DNA from: Crotalaria pallida
Lineage: Eukaryota > Streptophyta > Magnoliopsida > Fabales > Fabaceae
Reading direction: 5' to 3'
NCBI GenBank assembly: GCA_037953625.1
Contig: CM075654.1
Span: 51,653,001 to 51,717,000, forward strand
Length of the DNA stretch: 64,000 bases
Position numbers and translations under genes: made by a program. The notes beneath the pieces were generated by a model. The model ran no database searches. It was not told the DNA's origin and saw nothing but the letters and a program-made list of their open reading frames with translations. This document shows positions 55,970 to 64,000 of this stretch, one piece after another (position 1 is the first letter of the stretch; every line of letters starts with the position of its first letter).

Positions 55970-56763
55970 TGTGACACCCTTCTCATTATCCAGTAATTAA
56001 TATACTAATTATACTATTATATCGGATAATATATGGACTTGTAAGTATTTAGAAAATGTAGAAATAAAATTTCCCTTCAAGGCGGGTGCACAATCAAAAT
56101 ATGGAGCTCTTGGAGAGAGTAATTCGTATCATTTAAAACATTGTATTGAATTCGGCGTTTGCTAAAATAAGAAAATCTTTTCATAAATCCGGATAGCATC
56201 GGTGCTTTCGAAAACATATTGACATAGTAAAATTAAACGATGCATATCCATTCTTTCTTTCACGGAACTGATACCATTTAAATAACACAACCGAATTCGT
56301 TAATTAATCTTTATCAGAGTGAGCGGAAAGGGTAGGACTATGCACAGTTGTAATATGAACATAAGTTATATATATATATATACATAAGTCATGTAATACA
56401 TTGTCCCAGTAGTCATGTCTCCAAGATTCCCATACAAGTCCATAACAGATCAATATCAAAATATAACCATAGCCCTAGAGCTTTCAAAAGCATATCTACA
56501 ATATATACAAATCAAAATATGAACTCTAGAGGTGGTCACATAGATCTGACAGCAACAGCAGTAGTAGTGATAGTAGTAGCAGTCTCCAGGTAGCAACAGA
56601 AAACATCAACATCATCAACATCAACAACAGCAGCACTAGTGTCTCCTCCACAGCATCCCCACATCGGATCCCCTGATCCTCATCATATACCATATACACA
56701 TGCCTAGGGATCATCATCCCTCCACTGACTCCCGGTGGAATGAACGACAGGCTCGCCTCCGCT
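55970..56763 (-). repeat. 5' LTR of element A, cut by Sirevirus B
   Basis: The first 794 bases match 40216-41000 with roughly 2% differences by eye. The sequence breaks at CCGCT (56759-56763), inside the C-terminal part of the LTR ORF (56704-56763 remain). The other part should resume beyond Sirevirus B, preceded by a CCGCT duplication, to the right of the window. Confidence 0.88.
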
Positions 56764-58515
56764 TGTTGGTTTTGGCCTCAAAATCTCGAGAGGGGGGGTG
56801 AATCGAGTTTTATTATGTATTGAAAAATTCGTAATAAATTAAAAAAAAAATGATTTGAGATGGAGAGATTAAACGTTCATAATGGATCGCAAAAACGATA
56901 GAAATAATATAATAATCGAGTAGCGCGGAAACGTAAAAGAATAAATATGCGGAAAGTAAAAGAGAGAGGGATAGAAAAGCTTGCACCGGTGATTTTTATA
57001 CTGGTTCAGCCTTCCCGTCGAAAGGCCTAGTCCAGTCCCCAAGCGACCCGCCTGAGAGTTCTTATAACCAAGCAATAGAGCCGCACCCTATTACAACCAA
57101 GAGCACCCCGCACACTACTAGGAACCTCCGTTCGCTAGGGGCCTCAATCACACAGCAGGGTTCCTCGCCCTACGAACGCCTCAACGTTCAACTATGGGAT
57201 TCTCTCCCTACCACTAAGGTTTAGAACGATTACAATGAAAGTGATTACAATAGCTTTTTGTGTTTTCACAACACGGATTCTACAATATGCTCTTATGATA
57301 ATGAAAAAGAAGTTTCTCTTAGGATTTACTCAGCCAACAAGGTTTGTTCTTAGAAAAATAGAACAATAAAAACCAGAACTCTTAAAGAAGAAGAAGATGA
57401 AGAACGTGAGAATGAATGAATAAAAAAATCACTGAACGTGAAAAAACTTGTTGAAATGTTGGAGTGATCTTATTTAAAAAGAAAAACACTTTTGAATCAA
57501 AAACGATTTTGAATTAATAAAACAAAATCAAAATAGAATAATAAAAGATTTGTAATAAGTTTTAAAATCAAAATAAAATCAAAACGATTTTCGAAATAAA
57601 ATAAAGATTTGATTCTTAAAACCAAAAAGGAAATAATTCAAAATTAAAATCATTTTCGAATTTTATAAAATATATCAGAATCTTTTATATAAAAACAAAT
57701 CAGGAAATAATAAAAATGATTCTGACACGTTTTTCAGAGAATCAAGAAGTAATCGATTACTTTAGGGAATAATCGATTATTTCTACAAAAATAGAAATTC
57801 TTAAATACATTTGAAAAACATGTAATCGATTAGGCTAAGAATAGTTAATCGATTACATCACTCCTGTTCATTATATGATGCAACTATGATAATCGATTAC
57901 ACTAATGAGTTAATCGATTATTAAGCCTCTGGTTTGCATATGATGCAACATCATGTAATCGATTACTACAAGACTTGTAATCGATTACTAAGCCTCTGAA
58001 AAATATATGATGCAACAAATATAATCGATTACTTGACTGATGTAATCGATTACTTTCATAAGAAAGTAACTGATTAACAAAATTCAATTAATCGTTTATA
58101 GCTTCTCTGATTTTTCTATGATGCAACTGAGTTAATCGATTACTTTGAGAGATAATCGATTACTCTCCTTTGCAGTCATATAAATATGCAGAGTTTTGTA
58201 ACATCAAGTATTTTCACTAAGGTTAAATGCAGAAAAACATTTTATATGCAGAAAACACGTTTTCTTCTTTTCTTCTAAAATGAAAAACTATGTTGGCTTT
58301 GTAACTTCTAAGTAAACTACAACTTCATTACCTTACATTTTATCTAAGGAGAAGGTTTCTATTCTAGGCTTGCTTGAGTCTTCAATCTTGAGACTTGACT
58401 TGCACTTGTGAGCTTGAACTTGAGTTGGCTTGTTATCATCAAAACATATATTTGCATTACTTTGAAGTCCATAGAGAGTTTGAAGCATGCCTTCCAACCA
58501 GCTTGACTTCCAACA
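56764..58515 (-). repeat. 3' LTR of Sirevirus B (1752 bp)
   Basis: It runs TGTTGGTTTTGG to TTCCAACA. On the minus strand its end has a CACCCCCCCTCTCGAG block like the left LTR of the 17617 element. TAATCGATTA palindromes fill 57745-58170. The open frames inside are spurious. Confidence 0.88.
57745..58170. repeat. TAATCGATTA array in Sirevirus B LTR
   Basis: About fifteen copies of TAATCGATTA or near matches, mostly in pairs 20-25 bases apart. Confidence 0.9.
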
Positions 58516-58830
58516 CTCCCCCTTTTTGATGATGACAAACAACCATTCTGATATGCTCTTTTATTGTTTGCATCACAAGTGTTATACAAGCAGAAATAGA
58601 TATATAATAATAAAACCTTCCTTAGTATCACTAAATACAGGCAATATAATGGATTAATTTTTCTCCCCCTGTATGAATGCTTAAAAAACATATATTATGA
58701 TATCAGAATATCATCCTTCAGAGTATCTCCCCCTGAATGTATTAGCCATGAAATCCATGAAATATCAGAATCTCTCTCCCCCTTTTGTAATCATCAAAAA
58801 GATGTGTAATCTCCCCCTGAAACACTAAGG
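58516..58830 (-). other. multiplied polypurine tracts of Sirevirus B
   Basis: CTCCCCCT-type blocks (minus: AGGGGGAG) occur near 58516, 58663, 58727, 58786 and 58811, the last before the LTR being the likely primer. The stretch between pol and LTR has no gene. Confidence 0.75.
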
Positions 58831-58872
58831 AGATGCGTCAATAATAACATGAGAGATAAAAGATTCACATAT

Positions 58873-59965
58873 TCAAAAGAGGTGAGAGGCAGAAGTTAAA
58901 CCAATTTCTCTACGAATAAAAAAGAAATTTTCTTTTGGAAGCGGTTTCGTAAAGATATCAGCTAACTGCCGCGAAGTATCAACATACTCAATAATGCAAT
59001 CACCCTTCTGAATATGATCACAAATAAAATGGTGTCGAATCTCTATATGCTTCGTGCGAGAATGTTGCACTGGGTTTTTGGTAATAGAAATAGCACTGGT
59101 ATTATCACATTTAATAGGAATGTGATCTAGACTTACACCAAAGTCTAGGAGTTGCTGTTTTAACCATAAAATCTGGGCGCAACAACTACCCGCGACTATA
59201 TATTCAGCCTCAGCTATAGATAGGGCAACACTAGACTGTTTCTTACTAGCCCATGATACCAATGAATTGCCAAGAAGATGACAAGTGCCGTTAGTGCTTT
59301 TTCTATCTACTTCGCAACCAGCAAAGTCAGAATCAGAATACCCAACAAGATTACACGAAGAAACTTTGGGGTACCATAAACCCATATCAGTTGTGCCAGA
59401 CAAGTATTTCATTATTCGCTTGGCAGCAACCATGTGCGTTTCTTTTGGATTCGACTCGAACCGGGCACAAAGACACACACTAAACATTATATCCGGCCTA
59501 CTTGCCATTAAATATAGAAGGGATCCGATAATACCTCGATACTTTGTGATTTCTACGGATTTACCTCCTTCGTCTTTGTCCAAGTAACATGATGTGCTTA
59601 TCGGTGTCGCTACTGCCTTGGCCTTATCCATGCCAAATCTTTTCAGTAATTCTTTGCAGTATTTGGTTTGACTAATAAATATTCCGTCCTTTGCTTGCTT
59701 TATTTGTAATCCCAGGAAAAGTTCAGCTCGCCCATCATAGACATTTCGAACTCTTCCTGCATCATACTAGAAAATTCCTTGCAAAGGATTTCATTAGTAG
59801 CACCGAAAATAATATCATCAACATAAATCTGAACTAAAAGAATGTCCTTTCCTTTCTTTTTGATAAAAAGTGTGTTATCAACCTTCCCTCTTTCAAATTT
59901 ATTTTCCAACAAAAATTTGCTAAGACGGTCGTACCACGCTCTAGGAGCTTGTTTTAGACCGTACA
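58873..59965 (-). pseudogene. pol: Copia Pol C-terminus: end of RT and RNase H (Sirevirus B)
   Basis: On the minus strand the frame enters from solo LTR C at 59965 with the GLKQAPRAWYDRLSKFL motif, followed by the YVDDIIFGATN catalytic block of reverse transcriptase. A one-base loss near 59714 shifts the frame right after the GELNF stretch. RNase H follows (58873-59640) with DSDFAGCEVDRKSTNGTCH, the SIAEAEYIVAGSC block and the C-terminal YVDTSRQLADIFTKPLP. The stop at 58873 is normal for Sirevirus pol. With the frameshift and the LTR insertion this gene is dead. Its other part is at 63561-64000. Confidence 0.92.
59961..59965. repeat. target-site duplication GTACA (left) of solo LTR C
   Basis: It matches GTACA at 63556-63560. 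Confidence 0.92.
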
Positions 59966-60702
59966 TGTGACACCCTTCCGAATTACCCAAATATAATATA
60001 GTATTTAAGCTATTATATTGGATAATATATGGACTTGTGAGTGTTAAGAAAATAACTGAAATAAAATTTTCTTTTAAAGCGGGTGCACAAATCGTCATTT
60101 GGAATTCTTGGAGAATAAGCTCTAAACCATTTCAAAACATTTGTATCGAGTTCGGCGATCTCTAAAACCTTTTCACAAATAGGGTAACATTCGCTCTTTG
60201 GAAACATCTTTGTATCATACAAGTAAGTAAAGTTACCCATGCTTTGTTCGATAAGACTGATACCATCAAATAATATTTATAGCCGAGCTCTTAAATAGAT
60301 TAAATCAGAGTAAGCGGAAATTATTGGACTATGCAACTGATAGTAATATAAACATAGGTTTTATATATATATATATATATATATAATAAGAGTCATAATA
60401 CATAGTCCCATCATGATAGTCTCCAAGACCCAGAAGTACAAGTCCATAAAGACAGATCTACATCACAGTGTAACTACAGCCCTAGAGTATTCCAAAAGTA
60501 TATCTACAATATATATACATAACCAAAATACAACTCCAGGGGTAATCACGTAGATCTGGCAGCATCAGATGTGGTAGTAGTAGTAGCAGTCTCCAAAAAC
60601 ACAAGTAGTAGCATCATCATCATCACAGCAGCAGCAAAGTATCCTCCACAGCCTCCACAACATCGGATCCTCTGATCCTCATCATATACCCTATACACAT
60701 AC

Positions 60703-61173
60703 CTAGGGATCATCGTCCCTCCAATCACTCCCAGTAGAATGCACGACAGGCTCGCTCCCACTCTCGTCCTCCACCGGATCCTCCTCGATCTCATCCGAGG
60801 GAGAGTGTTCCCTACCACTGGGGACCGGGTCAGGTGATGGTGAAACCCTGACTGGGCTCCTCGGATCAGAAGGGGGAGTCTCCTCGCGGACGACTCTCGA
60901 GGTAAAAGGGTGAGAGCGGGTAGGTCGAAAACGAAAACTATGATAAGAGCGAGCTGGTCGCGTGGGAGGTGGTCCATGGTAAGTATAAAACGGGGGTACG
61001 TGCATAGTGTATATGATGGGAATCCTAAACCTACGAGGACGGAATCGGATCAACGGGTTCGGGTGGTAGAAGGTAACCTCTACCTCTCCCTCGAACACCG
61101 CACGATGGTCCTCATAGATCCATGTGCCACTAGGAAGTGGCCGGATCTCGATGCAAGCAATGTAACGAGACAT
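60703..61173 (-). CDS. LTR-encoded 156-aa Arg/Pro-rich protein, family C copy
   Basis: Same protein and same length as 40934-41404, with ATG at 61173 after CCCTTGTAG|GTG. Eight residues differ, scattered: for instance NPL for NTL near 41, HGP for LGP near 68 and SDW for SQW near 150. Third codon positions differ far more often. The Arg/Pro/Tyr-rich middle and acidic C-terminus are kept. As a solo LTR this copy has no gag behind it, so it may be expressed only from its own LTR promoter or not at all. I do not recognise a family and assign no function. Confidence 0.6.
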   Translation of the reverse strand: MSRYIACIEIRPLPSGTWIYEDHRAVFEGEVEVTFYHPNPLIRFRPRRFRIPIIYTMHVPPFYTYHGPPPTRPARSYHSFRFRPTRSHPFTSRVVREETPPSDPRSPVRVSPSPDPVPSGREHSPSDEIEEDPVEDESGSEPVVHSTGSDWRDDDP

Positions 61174-61176
61174 CAC

Positions 61177-62639
61177 CTACAAGGGCATAGGGGTAAGCAA
61201 TTCTATACACATAATCAACAGAGAATAAATTGTGCAATATGAGTATGTAAATATGCATCAATTAACAACAATCACATGTATCACTTAGCAGTTAATTAAT
61301 GCACATAGGATGCTCACACTTATTTCATTTATCACAATTAATTTAAATGAGTGGCATGATGCATGACTTTAGCTCTCAAGCCTATCTTCATCATACTATG
61401 TCACTCTCTGACGTCCATCCCTGACAACCCAGCACTCAACAGTGCGTTGTATTCCTAGGTATACAACAATTCATACATTCACCTAGAATGTACACGACAA
61501 GCTTGGAATCCATGCCACCCGAGCATATCCCGTCATCCAAACGGACCGTCATCCAAACGGTATAACCATATCGGCATCCACTCAGCCGACCACGCCAACG
61601 ACGTGTCATCAAGCAAGTGTATTGGCACTCCCAGAGGCCCTCCACATGTTTACCAAAAACATGATATACGTCCTACCATCCAAACTCCAGAATGAATGCA
61701 TTTTATCTTTTGGACTTAAGGAAAATTGATTAATACTTTACAGGCCACCAAGGCTTATTTCTTTATCAAAAAGGACCATCACCAAACGATCTATTTGTAT
61801 TAATCAATTTCTCTAAGTCTTGATCCCTTGAACTATTATTAATAATTCCTTAATCAATTAAGTCATAATTGAAAATGGTGTTTTCAGGTTCTGGGTAATT
61901 TACTCTAGTAAAATTCAGTACACTCCAGTGTTCTCCAACTTTTCCAGATTACTCGAGTGTTCTTAAGATTACTCGAGTGTTCATGACTTTCTGAGGATTT
62001 GGGTTTCAAAATCAATAATTTACTCGAGTAGTTCATAGGTTACTCGAGTGATCTTGGACATTTCCAGAATACTCGAGTTCCCTTGAATGACTCGAGTGAT
62101 TAGCCTTAACTTGTTCTCAGGTCATGCACGATACTCGAGTATCAGACAAAATACTCGAGTGTTCTTGCTCAATTTACATTGTTTCATAAACATTTTACTC
62201 GAGTATCCTGTCTTTTACTCGAGTGTTTCATAGCAGAAAACACTGAAACTTGGTTTTCACATAACATTTTCATTTCTACTTAATTCTAGTCCATTCCAGG
62301 GATCGATCCACAGAGTTAACATAACATCATTTAAACATGTTACAACTCTTATTTCATATCAAAACACAGATTTGACAGAGAATCCAACAATTATGCATTA
62401 AAATGCACGTTTTAACAACTCAACACCTCAAATTGCATAATATGCATAAAACTCATAAGGTAAAGTCCATTTAAGCTTGCATGCATGATATAGAACTTGC
62501 TCAACACAGTTTTAGAGCATGGATTGGTCTCCAAACCAAAGTTCCTATTCAATCTAAGCCCTTAGAGCCTCTTGGTGGCTCTCTAGAACAATTCATGGAA
62601 TTTAATCTCTATCTAGTGAATATAATTACTTCCCCTTAC
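61177..62639 (-). other. predicted LTR leader intron, family C
   Basis: On the minus strand the donor GAGAG|GTAAGGGG starts at 62639 and the acceptor GCCCTTGTAG|GTGATG ends at 61177, with CTTAC upstream. Length is 1463 bases. Confidence 0.55.
61900..62230. repeat. ACTCGAGT array in LTR C intron
   Basis: About a dozen ACTCGAGT palindromes in 330 bases, at positions matching those of LTR A (42006-42333). A second pair is in U3 at 63265-63300. Confidence 0.88.
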
Positions 62640-63555
62640 CTCTCAGACGTGAATCAAACAATAAATCTCCAAAGAAAAGCTCCACAATTCTCAGACCAAC
62701 TTCAAGCACCATATGCAGAGCATTTAGAGTGCAACACCAAAGTGGAATTGGTTTACACATGAAGCAGAGAATAGAATTAGGGAAATTAGATTTTCTAGAC
62801 TCCATGCCACATAATCTAACTAAGGAAACCGAATTTGAGACTCAAGGATTTGTGAGCTTACCAGAAATCAAGATCAAAGTAAGCTCTAAGCAACACTTTG
62901 ACAGAACAAACTCCAACTTCTCAGCTCCAATTCTCCCAACACACTCACTCAATCCTCACGATTTTTATGTCTATACAAAGCTCGTGATGTGAGCTTTGTA
63001 TTCGTGTATCACTCAAGCCTTAACACTCAGAATTGAAAGAGAATCGAAGAGGATAAATTCGAAACCCTAACTATGTCAACACAAGCAAGATTGAGCAAAA
63101 ATTCCTAGCTTAGGAAGGTTGATGAGCTTTTATAGACATGGAGGGGCATCATGCATCACGACACGACACTCTTGAGCTGTTGACGACGGAGTATTCGTGT
63201 CAACGGAGGGAACTCGTTCATGGTGACTCATCAAACGCACTCACTCGTGCAGATTGACCCAGAATACTCGAGTATTCAGAATAATACTCGAGTGTTTTGC
63301 CCAGATTTTGAAAAATAATTATTTTATTTACTTTCCCTCCAAAACCTTTCCTATAATTGCTTCTAGGTCCCTACCCAGGGACTAATATGCAAAACTTCTA
63401 TTTTATACATTATTATATTTATTAAATAATTTCACACACCTAAGCTAGTCACATGAACACATATTTTAATCAAGGATTAACATAGAAACCATTAATTATA
63501 ATTAAATTATAATTAACATTTCATTAATCGGGGATTAAAATTTTGGGGTGTTACA

Positions 63556-63560
63556 GTACA
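63556..63560. repeat. target-site duplication GTACA (right) of solo LTR C
   Basis: Matches 59961-59965. Confidence 0.92.
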
Positions 63561-64000
63561 AAGCCTTTTTCAATTTATAAACATAATCAGGGTGTTCATA
63601 ACTTTCAAAGCCAGGAGGTTAACACACATAAACTTCTTCATTTATAAAACCATTAAGAAAGGCACTCTTTACGTCCATTTGATATAATTTAAAATCTAGA
63701 ATACATGCAAATGCTTATAGCAGTCTTATGGCTTCTAACCTAGCAACAGGGGCAAATGTTTCCGCATAATCTATCCCCTCTTCCTGATTGTAACCTTGTG
63801 CAACTAGCCTAGATTTGTTTTGAACAATTAAACCAGCCTCATCAATTTTATTTTTATAAATCCACTTAGTTCCAATAATCGGATGAGACACAGGCCTAGG
63901 AACAAGTTCCCACACCTGATTTCTTTCGAACTGGTTTAATTCCTCTTGCATTGCCAAAAGCCAATGCTCATCAAGCATAGCCTCATAATAATTCTTTGGC
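63561..64000 (-). pseudogene. pol: Copia Pol: N-terminal RT of Sirevirus B
   Basis: Upstream part of the reverse transcriptase, minus strand, entering from beyond the window. It shows GTKWIYKNKIDE, RLVAQGYNQEEGIDYAETFA and, past the first stop, a MDVKSAFLNG block, as expected for Copia RT. There are two in-frame TAA stops (near 63714 and 63620); at least the second looks like a C-to-T change of a Gln codon. The frame runs into the ALY end at 63561, next to solo LTR C. The gene is dead. Confidence 0.9.

Larger units (their letters stand above)
40216..56763 (-). mobile_element. Gypsy element A (minus strand), nested and interrupted
   Basis: Left (3') LTR 40216-48911, interior 48912-55969, right (5') LTR from 55970, cut at 56763 by Sirevirus B. 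Polypurine tract and primer-binding site fix the orientation. The 5 bases before the left end, TAATA at 40211-40215, should recur at the far end outside the window. It has gag and a dead protease remnant but no recognisable RT or integrase. It is hit by a Harbinger element, a solo LTR D and Sirevirus B. Confidence 0.88.
59966..63555 (-). repeat. solo LTR, Gypsy family C (3590 bp)
   Basis: It starts TGTGACACCC and ends GGGGTGTTACA, with GTACA on both sides and no interior. It is a relative of LTR A: a similar layout, (TA)n run (60363-60384), ORF (60703-61173), ACTCGAGT arrays and splice-like signals. It interrupts the Sirevirus pol within the ALYGLKQ motif, and removing it restores continuity of the surrounding pol sequence. 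Right of the ORF, 61500-61570 holds small GTCATCCAAACGG repeats as in LTR A. Confidence 0.93.
56764..64000 (-). mobile_element. Sirevirus B (Copia), minus strand, runs off the window
   Basis: The 3' LTR is at 56764-58515, followed by multiplied polypurine tracts and a broken pol that is split by solo LTR C. The 5' part lies beyond 64000. CCGCT at 56759-56763 is the expected target duplication. Confidence 0.88.

Noticed and set aside
59700..60098. 132-codon minus-strand frame spanning the solo LTR C boundary
   Set aside because: Its first 45 or so codons are LTR sequence; only the rest is true RT. It is an artefact of the insertion junction.

Overview
The window looks like transposon-dense DNA from an angiosperm, most likely a legume. 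That assignment is inference: it rests on Sirevirus (SIRE-type Copia) and Tekay-like Ty3/Gypsy LTR families whose long terminal repeats are packed with TAATCGATTA and ACTCGAGT palindromes. I see no intact host protein gene, no rRNA or tRNA gene and no CRISPR array. Nearly every base that can be assigned belongs to a transposable element, many of them nested.

Layout. 1-8489: minus-strand non-autonomous Gypsy-type element (LARD-like) with two 2.7-kb LTRs and a non-coding interior; the left LTR is cut by the window edge. 8490-12056: remnant of a plus-strand Tat/Athila-like element, with an antisense plant-mobile-domain pseudogene (8542-10123) and a 3' LTR (10401-12056); the LARD landed in it. 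12057-14208: foldback element, Mutator-type MITE and SINE-like sequence in AT-rich DNA. 14209-24300: 5' LTR of Gypsy family X, interrupted by a gag-only Sirevirus (17617-23262, TSD ATTCT), then X's PBS and a decayed gag. 25395-34826: complete but broken Tekay-type Gypsy element Y (TSD GAAGG). 35605-38410: LTR of family Z, joined to a 5'-truncated L1-type LINE (38411-40215). The LINE is split by minus-strand Gypsy element A (3' LTR 40216-48911, interior to 55969, 5' LTR from 55970). Element A holds a Harbinger transposon (42359-47623), a solo LTR of family D (49023-52057) and, in its 5' LTR, a second Sirevirus B (56764 to beyond 64000). Sirevirus B is in turn split by a solo LTR of family C (59966-63555). 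The order of insertion is therefore Z, then LINE, then A, then B, then C.

The main discovery candidate is shared by all of the Gypsy LTR families here (LARD, X, Y, Z, A/C, D). Each LTR carries, in element-sense orientation, a strong AG|GTAAGR splice donor and, about 1.3-1.55 kb downstream, a CTNAC branch-point-like motif followed by AG|GT. The rest of these LTRs is largely unalike. This suggests a conserved leader intron inside the LTR. Each intron carries its own family-specific tandem repeat. Just after the predicted acceptor, families X, Y and Z have a 10-bp hairpin whose stem differs in sequence but keeps its pairing. In families A and C the same position opens a 156-codon ORF whose two copies differ mostly at synonymous sites (about 31 synonymous against 8 replacement codons by hand count). 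That pattern is what purifying selection would leave.

Other points of interest are the Sirevirus whose two LTRs match closely through U3/R but have unrelated 3' ends despite a perfect TSD, the recurrence of CpG-centred palindromes across Copia and Gypsy LTRs, and the predominance of non-autonomous designs (no genes, gag only, or broken pol). All coordinates and comparisons were made by eye. No alignment, RNA evidence or database search was available.
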